Below, piece after piece: positions 1 through 8,061 of a DNA stretch of 33,231 nucleotides. Each line of letters begins with the position of its first letter. Positions within the stretch are counted from its first letter, which is position 1. The DNA is taken from assembly GCA_029213165.1 (NCBI GenBank), contig JARGNO010000002.1, positions 32,443 through 65,673 on the forward strand, given 5' to 3'. This DNA is from Minwuia sp. (GTDB taxonomy: Bacteria; Pseudomonadota; Alphaproteobacteria; Minwuiales; Minwuiaceae). Position numbers and translations under genes: made by a program. The notes under the pieces are model-generated. The model ran no database searches and was not told where the DNA came from. It was given only the letters and a program-made list of their open reading frames with translations.

Positions 1-1
1 G

Positions 2-502
2 TCGGTTCACCAGGCAGCGCGGGCGATAGATGATTCAGAACTGAGCGAAATCAGGGTAAAGCAGCGGGCGTTCTGGGACGGCCTCCATGCCGCGCTTGAT
101 CGCGCGAGGGGACCGGTGTCAGGGAATCGCAAGGCGCAACCGCAGTCATGGATGAACTACTCGATCGGTCGGTCCGAGTTCTCACTGGGTGCAGTGGTGA
201 TCCGACGCACCAATCAGGTCAGGGCCGAGTTCTACGTCGACGGCCCACATGCCGAAGGCTACTTCCTTGCCCTGGAGAGTCAGAAGGTCACTATCGACTC
301 AGAACTGGGGTACGCCGTCGAATGGCAGCGAATGCCGCAGCGTCAGGCATGCCGCATCGTGCATCATCTCGATGACGCGGACCTTGAAGACGAAGCAGAC
401 TGGCCGCGACAGCATGAATGGCTGGCAGAGAAACTGAACGACTTCCATCGGGTCTTCGCCGAACGGATCAGGGGGTTGCAGCCCATGGTCACGGAGGAGT
501 AA
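2..502 (+). CDS. DUF4268 domain-containing protein (C-terminal part, cut by window edge)
   Basis: The reading frame is open from base 2 to the TAA at 500-502, so the gene starts before the window. A GTG at 116 could be read as a start, but the frame upstream encodes a sequence containing KQRAFWDGLHAAL, which matches the usual DUF4268 lead-in, so the shorter form is not the real gene. The visible 166 residues contain the family-like stretches QPQSWMNYSIGRS, VRAEFYVDGPHAEGYF, and EWLAEKLNDFHRVFAERI. Full-length proteins with this domain often have an N-terminal part resembling restriction endonucleases or nucleases, but that part is not visible here. The function is not established. It is convergent with fxsA. 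Confidence 0.75.
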   Translation, partial: SVHQAARAIDDSELSEIRVKQRAFWDGLHAALDRARGPVSGNRKAQPQSWMNYSIGRSEFSLGAVVIRRTNQVRAEFYVDGPHAEGYFLALESQKVTIDSELGYAVEWQRMPQRQACRIVHHLDDADLEDEADWPRQHEWLAEKLNDFHRVFAERIRGLQPMVTEE

Positions 503-517
503 CTGCCCACAGATGGC

Positions 518-531
518 GGGAGAGTACTCCC
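518..531. terminator. Small hairpin between convergent genes
   Basis: GGGAG and CTCCC arms around an AGTA loop lie in the 28-bp gap between the convergent DUF4268 gene and fxsA. It could serve as a weak bidirectional terminator. The stem is only 5 bp and there is no clear T-tract, so this is tentative. Confidence 0.25.
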
Positions 532-1013
532 TAACGCAGTTTCTCCCGGTCGGGATCAACCGTTTCATATTCGCCGTCGATGACCGGGCCGCCGCCACCG
601 GGACCACGACGGGGTCCACTATGCGGACCATGACCCGGTCCCGCGCTGGCGCGAACATGCACTTTCACCCGACTGGCGATGGAGACCGCGATAAGTCGCC
701 GCAGCGGGGGCAGGAACAGCAGGAATCCGATGCTGTCGGTCACGAAACCCGGGGTCAGCAACAGCAGGCCTGCAGCGAAGATGCACAGTCCCTCGAACAT
801 CTCGAAGAGCGGTGGCTGCCCCTCCTCCATCCGCGCACGGATGCGCCCGATGACGCCATACCCTTGGGTACGCAGCAGGATTGTCCCTGCGATGCCGGTC
901 ACGATGACAACGCCCAGTGTCGGCCAGAGACCGATCAGATCACCGGCCTGTATGAAGACCGCGATCTCCACGATGGGCATTGCGATGAAGAGAAGCAGGA
1001 ATAGCAGGGGCAT
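531..1013 (-). CDS. fxsA: FxsA family membrane protein
   Basis: This is a 160-residue cytoplasmic-membrane protein. It starts MPLLFLLLFIAMPIVEIAVF, the typical FxsA opening, and continues with a second hydrophobic segment (about 28-48, LWPTLGVVIVTGIAGTILL). A third hydrophobic region (about 76-105) carries the conserved LLLTPGFVTDSIGFLLFLPP. The C-terminal tail is rich in Gly, Pro and His and ends in an acidic stretch. In E. coli, FxsA (overproduced) relieves F-plasmid exclusion of phage T7; its normal role is unknown. An open frame extends upstream to 1271, but it overlaps the divergent Tim44-domain gene and lacks family similarity, so the ATG at 1013 is chosen. Divergence from the Tim44/mltA operon is common in Alphaproteobacteria. 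Confidence 0.9.
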   Translation of the reverse strand: MPLLFLLLFIAMPIVEIAVFIQAGDLIGLWPTLGVVIVTGIAGTILLRTQGYGVIGRIRARMEEGQPPLFEMFEGLCIFAAGLLLLTPGFVTDSIGFLLFLPPLRRLIAVSIASRVKVHVRASAGPGHGPHSGPRRGPGGGGPVIDGEYETVDPDREKLR

Positions 1014-1111
1014 GGCTTGTTCGCGCGGGTTCCGCGGCCTATGTTGGTTGCAGTGAAGCCCGCAAGCGAGGGCAAGCATCAACCCCCGGCGCACGCGCCA
1101 GTGAGTGGAAT

Positions 1112-1828
1112 ATGGGTAACGGATTCCCGATTTTCGAGATTGTAATCTTCGGCATGATCGCAGCGTTCCTGATTCTGCGGCTGCGGAACACGCTTGGACG
1201 CCGCACTGGTCACGAGCAGGAGCACCCGCGAACACGTCTCGGGGGGCTGGGTTCGAAGCAGTCGGAGGCATCTGACGAGCGCGGTGACAACATCATCGAC
1301 CTGCCGACCCGCGATGGCGTCATGCGCGATGACATGCCGGCGGACGATCTGCCGCCTGCGGAAGACGCATCACCGCTGGAGAAGGGCCTGTATGCCATTC
1401 GCCAGGTCGATCCCGGTTTCGACCGGCGCAGCTTTGCCGATGGCGCGCGCGGCGCTTACGAGATGATCGTCAACGCCTTCGCTGCCGGCGACAAGGACAC
1501 ACTGAAGCCCCTGCTTGCGCAGAAGGTCTATGGCAGCTTTGCCGCCGCCATCGACGCGCGGGAAGATGCGGACCAGACGCAGGAAACGACGCTGGTCGGG
1601 ATCAAGCAGGCCGAGATCGTTGAAGCGGAACTGACCGACGAGAAGATTGCGGAAGTCACCGTCAAGTTCGTTTCCAGCATGATCTCGGCAACCAAGGATT
1701 CTGAAGGCCGGGTCGTCGCAGGCGATCCGAACGATGTGAACACACTGACCGAGATCTGGACCTTTGCCCGCGATACCCGTTCCCGTGATCCGAACTGGGA
1801 ACTGATCGCGACCCGTTCAGCGCACTGA
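1112..1828 (+). CDS. Tim44-like (TimA-type) domain protein
   Basis: This is a 238-residue protein with one N-terminal membrane segment (about residues 7-24, IFEIVIFGMIAAFLILRL). A charged, low-complexity linker (about 28-85) follows, and then a Tim44-like domain (about 87-238) with the landmarks FADGARGAYEMIVNAFAAGD, LKPLLAQKVYGSF and the closing WTFARDTRSRDPNWELIATR. The family is related to mitochondrial Tim44; the alphaproteobacterial form (TimA in Caulobacter) is an inner-membrane protein of unresolved function. It is the first gene of an envelope operon: the next gene starts 2 nt after its stop and mltA follows. The 98 bp to fxsA must hold the divergent promoters, but I see no convincing boxes. 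Confidence 0.88.
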   Translation: MGNGFPIFEIVIFGMIAAFLILRLRNTLGRRTGHEQEHPRTRLGGLGSKQSEASDERGDNIIDLPTRDGVMRDDMPADDLPPAEDASPLEKGLYAIRQVDPGFDRRSFADGARGAYEMIVNAFAAGDKDTLKPLLAQKVYGSFAAAIDAREDADQTQETTLVGIKQAEIVEAELTDEKIAEVTVKFVSSMISATKDSEGRVVAGDPNDVNTLTEIWTFARDTRSRDPNWELIATRSAH

Positions 1829-1830
1829 CA

Positions 1831-2976
1831 ATGGACAAGATGACGGCGCCGTCCGCGCGTCTTCATCCCGGTGATCCGGCCCCGGATTTCACCGCGCCTT
1901 CGACGGTCAATCCGGCATTTCACTTCAACACCATCGGTGGCCACCGCGCAGTGCTGGTCTTCCTGAACGGGCCGGAGCGCACGCAGGCGCGAAAGGTCCT
2001 GGCGTCCGCGCTGGCGACCCTGCGTTCCAAGGGGGTGCATGTCTTCGGCGTCGTTGCAGGGCCGGACGCGTCGGTCGAGGCTGACCAGGACGGATCGAAC
2101 CTGCCCATCACGCTGTTCCGCGATGTCGATGGCGCCATCGCGCGGCGGTTTCGCATGGTGACACCCCGACAGGGGGATACGCCACCGAAGCTGCTGAACG
2201 GTGCCTATGTCATCGACGAGAGTGTCCGGATCGTCGGCTTTCAGCCCCTGACCCCGCTGGAGTCGCTGACCGAACGTCTGCATGGGATGCTGGACGACAT
2301 CCCCCCACGCGAACCGGCTGTCACGGTCGAGCGGCAGGCCCCCGTGCTGGTGGTGCCCAATGTCATTCCACCGGAATTCTGTCGGCGGCTGATCGACTAT
2401 TACAAGACCACCGGCGGCGCGGAGAGCGGGTTCATGCGTGAGGTCGACGGGCGCACCGTCGGCATCATGGACAGCCGGTTCAAGCGGCGTCAGGACTGCA
2501 TCATCGAGGATCAGGCACTGCGCGCCGAAGTGCGTGATGCCATCAACCGCCGCCTCTGTCCCCTGATCTTCCGCGCGTTCAACTTCAATGCGACGCGGCT
2601 GGAACGCTATCTGGTCGCCTGCTACGACGAGAAGTCCGGTGGTTTCTTCCGTGCCCATCGCGACAACACGACCAAGGGCACGGCGCATCGCCGCTTTGCG
2701 GTCACGATCAACCTGAACGCCGACGAATATGACGGCGGTGACCTGCGGTTCCCGGAATATGTCGATCACCGCTATCGCGCGCCCACCGGCGGTGCGGTCG
2801 TGTTCGGCTGCGGCGTGCTGCATGAGGCCCTGCCGGTAACGCGGGGAACCCGCTACGCCCTGCTGCCGTTCCTGTTCGATGAGGATGCGGAGAAACTGCG
2901 GGCGGCCAACCTGGCCTTTCTCGACAGCGACCGCGTCATCAACCTGAACGATCCCGCCCCGGTATTGCCCGCCTGA
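1831..2976 (+). CDS. Peroxiredoxin-like / 2OG-Fe(II) oxygenase fusion protein
   Basis: This 381-residue protein has two domains. Residues about 10-155 look like a peroxiredoxin/AhpC-TSA fold (GDPAPDFTAPST, then a VLVFLN strand, and later LFRDVDGAIARRF). The peroxidatic Cys position is occupied by the stretch GPERTQAR, and the first Cys of the protein is C184, so the domain cannot act as a thiol peroxidase. Residues about 170-350 form a 2-oxoglutarate/Fe(II) dioxygenase of prolyl-4-hydroxylase type, with HRD (H276, D278) and H331 as iron ligands and R341 as the probable 2OG-binding residue. It therefore looks active as an oxygenase of unknown substrate, with the N-terminal domain serving as a binding or scaffold module. 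It sits 2 nt after the Tim44-domain gene and overlaps mltA (TGATG), so it is translationally coupled to both. Confidence 0.85.
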   Translation: MDKMTAPSARLHPGDPAPDFTAPSTVNPAFHFNTIGGHRAVLVFLNGPERTQARKVLASALATLRSKGVHVFGVVAGPDASVEADQDGSNLPITLFRDVDGAIARRFRMVTPRQGDTPPKLLNGAYVIDESVRIVGFQPLTPLESLTERLHGMLDDIPPREPAVTVERQAPVLVVPNVIPPEFCRRLIDYYKTTGGAESGFMREVDGRTVGIMDSRFKRRQDCIIEDQALRAEVRDAINRRLCPLIFRAFNFNATRLERYLVACYDEKSGGFFRAHRDNTTKGTAHRRFAVTINLNADEYDGGDLRFPEYVDHRYRAPTGGAVVFGCGVLHEALPVTRGTRYALLPFLFDEDAEKLRAANLAFLDSDRVINLNDPAPVLPA

Positions 2977-4136
2977 TGAGGATCGAAGGCACACGGCTGG
3001 CTGCGGCAATACTGATCCTGATTGCAGTCGCCCTGTTCGTTGGCGTCGTGCTGATGGTTCCCCAGCCGCCCAGGACCATCACGGAGGACCATGCGCTGAC
3101 CCGGGCGTCGTTCGGGGACCTGCCGGGTTGGGATGCAGATGATGTGGCGGGGATTGCGCCGTCCCTGCTGCGCCAGTGTGGCCGCTGGAAATGGCGCAAG
3201 GGCGATCTGGCCGAAGCCATGCGACAGACCTGCACCGATCTGAAGGATGGCGCAGCGCTGAACCGGCAGTTCATCGAGACGCGGTTCGAAGTCTGGGCGC
3301 TGCAGGCGGAGGGTCCGGGTCTGCTGACCGGATACTTCGAGCCGACCTATGACGGACGACGGCAGGCAGAGGCGGGCTTCGATGTACCGCTGCTGCCGCG
3401 TCCCGAAGACCTGATCGATGTGGACCTGGCGGCATTTCGGCCAGACCTGAAGGGCACCAGGATTGCAGGTCGGCTGGAAGGTCGCGAACTGGTTCCATAT
3501 GCAGACAGATCGGCAATCCGCCAAGGCAGCCTGACCGGGACCGTCGATCCGATCTTCTGGCTCGCCGATCCGGTCGATCTATTCTTCCTGCAGATTCAGG
3601 GCTCCGGTCGGATCGCCCTGCCTGATGATGAGATCGCCTATCTCGGCTATGCCGCGCAGAACGGTCATCCGTACCGCGCCATAGGTCGTGACCTGATCGC
3701 CAGCGGCGCAATCGCGCGCGAAGACATGTCGATGCAGGCGATCCGGCATTGGCTGTCCGCCAACCCGGTGGAGGCGGAGGCAATCATGGACCTCAACCCC
3801 TCCTACGTCTTCTTTCAGGAACGGCAGGGGGTCACCGGCGCAATTGGTGCCGCTGGCACGCAACTGACGCCGGGCCGTTCAATCGCCGTGGACCGGCGTG
3901 CATGGACGCTCGGGCTGCCAATGTTCCTTGCGGCAGGGGCGCAGGGGTCTGACCCGGAAATCAGTCGTCTGACGCTGGCCGAGGATACCGGCGGCGCAAT
4001 CCGGGGTCCGCGCCGCGCCGACCTGTTCCTTGGCCCGGGCGATGAAGCCGCCCGGCTGGCAGGCCGCATGAACCGTACGCTGGACCTCTGGCTGCTCTAT
4101 CCGAAGGGCCTGCTGCCGGAGCATGCGGTCGAATGA
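2976..4136 (+). CDS. mltA: Membrane-bound lytic murein transglycosylase A
   Basis: This 386-residue protein cleaves the MurNAc-GlcNAc bond of peptidoglycan with formation of 1,6-anhydro-MurNAc, acting in the periplasm. Residues 8-28 form a hydrophobic anchor without a lipobox Cys, so it looks like an inner-membrane-anchored or signal-peptide form rather than the E. coli outer-membrane lipoprotein. The MltA domain has TGYFEP (118-123) and LQIQGSG (205-211). The C-terminal 3D domain has AEDTGGAIRGPRRADLFLG with conserved aspartates D337 and D349; by comparison with E. coli, the second is the likely catalytic acid. The start ATG overlaps the preceding stop (TGATG). The stop abuts the stop of the convergent SnoaL-like gene. 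The Smr-domain gene often found after mltA in Alphaproteobacteria is absent. Confidence 0.93.
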   Translation: MRIEGTRLAAAILILIAVALFVGVVLMVPQPPRTITEDHALTRASFGDLPGWDADDVAGIAPSLLRQCGRWKWRKGDLAEAMRQTCTDLKDGAALNRQFIETRFEVWALQAEGPGLLTGYFEPTYDGRRQAEAGFDVPLLPRPEDLIDVDLAAFRPDLKGTRIAGRLEGRELVPYADRSAIRQGSLTGTVDPIFWLADPVDLFFLQIQGSGRIALPDDEIAYLGYAAQNGHPYRAIGRDLIASGAIAREDMSMQAIRHWLSANPVEAEAIMDLNPSYVFFQERQGVTGAIGAAGTQLTPGRSIAVDRRAWTLGLPMFLAAGAQGSDPEISRLTLAEDTGGAIRGPRRADLFLGPGDEAARLAGRMNRTLDLWLLYPKGLLPEHAVE

Positions 4137-4568
4137 TCAGGACGCGAAGTCGGCGACAACATCGCGACGGCTGAACCGCCAGCCCGCATCCGTGCGACGG
4201 AACGTGTCCCGATAGGCCCCCACCACCTCCGGCAGGGACGCCGGCCGTATCGGCGCATCTGCCGGATCATCGTGCCGGTACAGGATCAGATAGACCGTAC
4301 CTGTCGCATTGTCCGCGTCCTGAACCGCGATCAGGGCATTGGAGCAGACATGACGGGACCGCCGTTCGCGGTTGTCCTGGCGCTTCTGGAAGTTGTCGCG
4401 GATGGCGTCCATTCCCTCGAAGGCACGCTTGCCCGCTGCCCAGACCCCGTCGTCGGTGAACAGGTCCGCAATTCCCGCGGCAGAGCCGTGATCCACCAGA
4501 TGGCAATATTCGATCTGCAGCCGCTCGCAGGCCCGCTCGATCAGCATCCGTTGCACGTCGTCCATCAT
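4137..4568 (-). CDS. SnoaL-like / NTF2-fold protein
   Basis: This is a 143-residue cone-shaped NTF2/SnoaL-like protein. It shows the usual layout: an N-terminal helix (ERACERLQIEYCHLVDHG), ADLFTDDGVWAAGKRAFEGMDAIRDNF, a central strand region with RSRHVCSNALI, and a C-terminal GAYRDTFRRTDAGWRFSRRDV. The family includes small ketosteroid-isomerase-like enzymes and hydroxylating or dehydratase partners in aromatic catabolism, so the reaction cannot be assigned. The start ATG at 4568 overlaps the TGA of the SDR gene; a second ATG three bases downstream is also possible. As the third gene of an aminotransferase-SDR-SnoaL operon, it probably acts on the same substrate family. Confidence 0.85.
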   Translation of the reverse strand: MMDDVQRMLIERACERLQIEYCHLVDHGSAAGIADLFTDDGVWAAGKRAFEGMDAIRDNFQKRQDNRERRSRHVCSNALIAVQDADNATGTVYLILYRHDDPADAPIRPASLPEVVGAYRDTFRRTDAGWRFSRRDVVADFAS

Positions 4569-5287
4569 GTGATCTCCCGCTTGAAGGTGACATTGCCCTC
4601 ATCGAACATCAGGTATTCCTGCTTGTTCCAGAAAACCCGACCGGTCTGGTCTCCGGCACCGGTCTCCACCATCCAGCGTGCGGTGGGATAGACATCCGCC
4701 GGGTCCTGCGGTGCCTTGGGGTTCATGCCGGACCGGGTTGGTCCGGGGATCAGTCCATTGATCCGGACACCCGTTCCCAGCATTTCCCGCGCGGCAGTTC
4801 GCATCAGGGTGTAAAGCCCGGCCTTCGAGGCACCATAGGCACCGAAACCACTGCCACCCGCCTCACCCGCCCGCGACAGCGTATTGATGATATGACCGCC
4901 ACCCTGCTGCTCCCGCATCAGGGGCATCGCCATCTGCATGGCCAGGAAGGGGCCGACCAGGTTGACCCGGATCAGGCGTTCGAAATCAGCTGGAGGATGA
5001 TCGACGATCGGCGCACGGACGCCGATCCCGGCATTGTTGAAAAGGACATCCAGTCGCCCGAAGTGGCTCACGGCAAGCTGGATCATGTTGGTGACGGCTT
5101 CAGGATCGGAGATATCAGCGACATGCGCCAGCAGGCTGTCGCCCGCCAGCGTCGCCAAACCGGCCTCATCCACATCAACCGCCATCACCCTGGCCCCATC
5201 GGCCAGAAAGCCCTGCACCAGCGCCTTGCCGATGCCGCTGGCGGCCCCCGTGATCAGAATGACCTGACCTTCGGTTCCCGCACTCAT
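4565..5287 (-). CDS. SDR family NAD(P)-dependent oxidoreductase
   Basis: This is a 240-residue classical short-chain dehydrogenase. The cofactor motif TGAASGIG is at 13-20, D37/D39 after the second strand suggest NAD preference, NNAG is at 84-87, and the catalytic set is N109, S138, Y151 and K155 (YGASK). The length is normal for classical SDRs. It is a cytosolic alcohol/ketone oxidoreductase of unknown substrate. Its ATG overlaps the TCA/TGA of the upstream aminotransferase, and its own stop overlaps the SnoaL-like start, so the three genes are translationally coupled. The order suggests that an amine is converted to an oxo compound and then reduced or oxidised, but this is inference. Confidence 0.92.
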   Translation of the reverse strand: MSAGTEGQVILITGAASGIGKALVQGFLADGARVMAVDVDEAGLATLAGDSLLAHVADISDPEAVTNMIQLAVSHFGRLDVLFNNAGIGVRAPIVDHPPADFERLIRVNLVGPFLAMQMAMPLMREQQGGGHIINTLSRAGEAGGSGFGAYGASKAGLYTLMRTAAREMLGTGVRINGLIPGPTRSGMNPKAPQDPADVYPTARWMVETGAGDQTGRVFWNKQEYLMFDEGNVTFKREIT

Positions 5288-6654
5288 GCCATGGCCTCCA
5301 GCGCTCTGGGGGCAAAGTCATCCAGCGCCTGCGTCAGCAGTTCCATGATCATGTCGATCTCCCCCTCCGTCACATTCAACGGCGGTGTGACCAGGAAATG
5401 GTCACCGCGCAGGCCACCAAGCATCCGCCTTGAATAGATGATCAGACCCCGGTCGTAGCAGGCCTGGGCAATGGCACTTCCCGCCCCCAGTTCCGGCGCG
5501 AACGGGATGCGCCTGTTTCGATCCGCCATGACGTCGAAACCGAGCATCAGCCCCTTGCCGCGCACTTCCCCGATGAAGGGAAAACGTTCCACCAGCCCCT
5601 CCAGCCGCGCCTTCAGGACCGTTCCCATCGCCGCAGAGTTGGCAACCAGATCATTCTCCATCAGCACATCCAGCACCGCCAGACCGGCGGCACAGGCAAG
5701 CGGACTTGCCGAATAGGTATGACCGTGGGCGTAGCCGCCCGCATCCTCCACCAGGGCAACCAGGTCACCACGCGCCATGACCGCGCCGAGCGGCACATAT
5801 CCGGCGGCCAGCCCCTTCGCCATGGCGACGATATCGGGATTGGCCGGCCAGTGCTCCGCCGCCAGATACTTGCCGGTGCGCCCGGAGCCACACATGACCT
5901 CGTCATAAATCAGCAACAGACCGTGACGGTCGCAAATCTCGCGAATGCGCTGGTAGTAGACATCGGGCGGTGTCAGCGCGCCGGTGGCAGCCCCGCCCAC
6001 CGGTTCGACAATGAAGGCCAGTACCGTCGATGGCCCCTGATTGATGATTTCCGTCTCCAGTTCATCCGCGAAAGCCAGCGCGGCCTCATCTTCCGAGACC
6101 CCCGCCGCCCGCTCCACGACGAAGGGCGCGCGGATCTTCGGCTGGTTCGGCATCATCGGCGCAAAGGGCGCGAACATGTCCGGGTCACCGGTCAGCGACA
6201 GCGCCCCCAGTGTGGAACCGTGATAGGACGGCACGCGGGAAATGATCTTGTGCCGGGTCCCCTGCCCGCGCGCGATGGCAACCTGTCGGGCAAGCTTGAT
6301 CGCACCCTCGACGGCCTCTGACCCGCCGGAGCAGAAGAACGCCCGTGTCAGACCCTTCGGCGCGCCGAGCGTCGCCAGCCGGTCCGCAAGTCGCTCAGCC
6401 GGACCATTCTTGAAATGCGTGCGGAAGGCATAGCAGATGTCGTCCATCTGCGCCTTCAGCGCGTTGATCACATACTGGTTTCCATGGCCGACATTGGTCG
6501 TCTGGGGACCACAACTGGCATCGACATAGCGTCGGCCCTCGTCATCCCAGATGAAGATCCCCTCACCGCGCCGCGCAACGGGCCGGTCCTCCGTCGGCCA
6601 GAAGAACATCGAAGACGGTTCGTTCCGCCCCTTTCGCGAATTCATCTCGTTCAT
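5284..6654 (-). CDS. Class III (aspartate aminotransferase family) PLP-dependent aminotransferase
   Basis: This is a 456-residue fold-type I omega-aminotransferase. SGGSEA (109-114) binds the PLP phosphate. D251 in LIYDEVMCGSGRTGK contacts the pyridine nitrogen, K280 in MAKGLAAGYVPLG forms the Schiff base, and GHTYSASP (311-318) is the subunit-crossing phosphate loop. The family moves amino groups from omega-amino acids, diamines or taurine-like donors to pyruvate or 2-oxoglutarate; the substrate here is unknown. The frame stays open to 7017, but that extension overlaps the divergent DUF898 gene. The ATG at 6654 has AGGAG six bases upstream (6661-6665), so it is chosen over the second ATG at 6645. 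It is the first gene of the coupled operon with SDR and SnoaL-like genes. Confidence 0.92.
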   Translation of the reverse strand: MNEMNSRKGRNEPSSMFFWPTEDRPVARRGEGIFIWDDEGRRYVDASCGPQTTNVGHGNQYVINALKAQMDDICYAFRTHFKNGPAERLADRLATLGAPKGLTRAFFCSGGSEAVEGAIKLARQVAIARGQGTRHKIISRVPSYHGSTLGALSLTGDPDMFAPFAPMMPNQPKIRAPFVVERAAGVSEDEAALAFADELETEIINQGPSTVLAFIVEPVGGAATGALTPPDVYYQRIREICDRHGLLLIYDEVMCGSGRTGKYLAAEHWPANPDIVAMAKGLAAGYVPLGAVMARGDLVALVEDAGGYAHGHTYSASPLACAAGLAVLDVLMENDLVANSAAMGTVLKARLEGLVERFPFIGEVRGKGLMLGFDVMADRNRRIPFAPELGAGSAIAQACYDRGLIIYSRRMLGGLRGDHFLVTPPLNVTEGEIDMIMELLTQALDDFAPRALEAMA

Positions 6655-6660
6655 TGCCTG

Positions 6661-6665
6661 CTCCT
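6661..6665 (-). promoter_or_regulatory. Ribosome binding site of the aminotransferase gene
   Basis: AGGAG on the minus strand lies six bases before the ATG at 6654. It decides the start against the long upstream open frame and against the ATG at 6645. Confidence 0.6.
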
Positions 6666-6801
6666 GCACCGGAAGAACTGCAAACCTACGCTCGCGCAGG
6701 CGACGGCACCAGTCGCGAAGGCCGCTCCACTTGCCGGTCCGGCGCGCAGCACATAACGTGTCCGCATACGTGGAACACAACCGGCGCATGACAGGGCGGA
6801 C

Positions 6802-8055
6802 ATGAGCGACGACGAGAAGCCGCGCTGGCCGGAACCTGCCGGTTCCACCCCGGCCGAAGTGACGGATGGCAAGCCGACAACCGGCATGACCTCGGTGCCG
6901 ACGACTGCGCCCGCATTGGACCTGTCCGCTATCGGCACCTCCGACCCGGGAAGGCAGCGATGGAAGCTTGCCTATCACGGTCGCCGCGGTGACGTGCGCC
7001 GCATGCTGTTGCGTCATGTGATGCTGCTGTTCGCCACTGTCGGCACCTACTGGTTCTGGTCACGGACCAATGTGCGCCGCTATGTCTGGGGCCATCTGTC
7101 CGTCGGCGGCAGCCGTCTGGAATATGGCGGGCGTGGAATCGAACTCTTCGTCGGTTTCGTGATTGCGGGCCTTGTGGTCGCGCTGATGCTGTGGGCGCTG
7201 CAGTACATGATCCTCGCGACGCTTGGCCCACTCTCCGGTCAGGGGGCATGGCTGGGCGTGCTCTATCTCGTTTTCTCTGCCCTGGGTGTCCTGGCAATCT
7301 ACAGTCGCCACCGCTACATGCTGCGTCGCACGACCTGGCGGGGGATTCATTGTGACGTGGCCGGATCACCGTTCGGATTCGCCATCCGTGTTGCCGTTCC
7401 CCTGCTGCTGACGGTCATGAGTCTGGGGCTGTTCTATCCCTGGCTTGCAGTTGCGACCCAGCGTTACCTGATCGCCAACATGTCCGTCGGCACTCTGAAT
7501 TTCACCTATTTGGGCCGCAGCGCTCAGATCGCCTTTCCCTGGCTGATCTGCTGGTTCCTGCTGCCGTTCACCCTTGGGCTCTCTCTGGCCTGGTGGCGGG
7601 GGTTTGTGCTGCGCTATCACCTGAACAACATGCGACTTGGCCCTCTCAGGTTCGAGACCGAACTGAGGCCGTGGCGCATCTTCTGGATCCATGTGCTTGG
7701 CACCTTCCTGGCGTCGCTGCTTGTCTATGGTGTGGTATTCATATTGACCGGCATCTTCGCCAGCATGAGCGGTGTCATGCTCGACATCGTCGACCCGAGC
7801 CGTCTCGTCATCAACAGCCCGAGTTTCGAACAGCTCGGCGCGCTGGTTCCTTCGCTGGCATTCTCCCTGCTGATCGTCTTCCCGGTTTCCTACGCGGCCT
7901 TTCTCTACCTGGTCAGCTACATGACGCTTGAGCATGTGTTCGAGACGACCGCCATTCAGGGCGAGATCCATCCTGATCAGGTCCAGCAGGTCCAGAACCG
8001 GCGCAGCGGGCCTGGTGACGGGCTGGATATCCTGCTCGGCATGGACGGGATCTGA
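6802..8055 (+). CDS. DUF898 (YjgN-like) family multi-pass membrane protein
   Basis: This is a 417-residue protein with a hydrophilic, Pro/Thr-rich N-terminus (1-50). The DUF898-type signature follows: a polar strand (WKLAYHGRRGDV) and then repeated units of membrane helix plus GTYWFWSRTNVRRYVWGHLSVGGSRLEYGG. The same pattern recurs at LGLFYPWLAVATQRYLIANMSVGTLNFTYLGR and again near LAWWRGFVLRYHLNNMRLGPLRFE, so the protein looks internally repeated. About six or seven hydrophobic segments are visible. The function of the family is unknown. It lies six bases before an M48 protease gene, a pairing often seen for DUF898 proteins, and the two probably act together at the inner membrane. It is divergent from the aminotransferase operon (147-bp gap). 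Confidence 0.88.
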   Translation: MSDDEKPRWPEPAGSTPAEVTDGKPTTGMTSVPTTAPALDLSAIGTSDPGRQRWKLAYHGRRGDVRRMLLRHVMLLFATVGTYWFWSRTNVRRYVWGHLSVGGSRLEYGGRGIELFVGFVIAGLVVALMLWALQYMILATLGPLSGQGAWLGVLYLVFSALGVLAIYSRHRYMLRRTTWRGIHCDVAGSPFGFAIRVAVPLLLTVMSLGLFYPWLAVATQRYLIANMSVGTLNFTYLGRSAQIAFPWLICWFLLPFTLGLSLAWWRGFVLRYHLNNMRLGPLRFETELRPWRIFWIHVLGTFLASLLVYGVVFILTGIFASMSGVMLDIVDPSRLVINSPSFEQLGALVPSLAFSLLIVFPVSYAAFLYLVSYMTLEHVFETTAIQGEIHPDQVQQVQNRRSGPGDGLDILLGMDGI

Positions 8056-8061
8056 TCCGCC

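Noticed and set aside
1014-1271. N-terminal extension of FxsA
   Set aside because: The extra 86 residues overlap the Tim44-domain gene, and the family begins at the hydrophobic MPLLFLLL segment.
1528-3009. 493-residue minus-strand open frame opposite the Tim44 and oxygenase genes
   Set aside because: It overlaps two well-supported genes on the other strand and shows no recognisable domain.
6655-7017. N-terminal extension of the aminotransferase
   Set aside because: The extra 121 residues are Arg-rich, overlap the divergent DUF898 gene and precede a good ribosome binding site, so they are not part of the protein.
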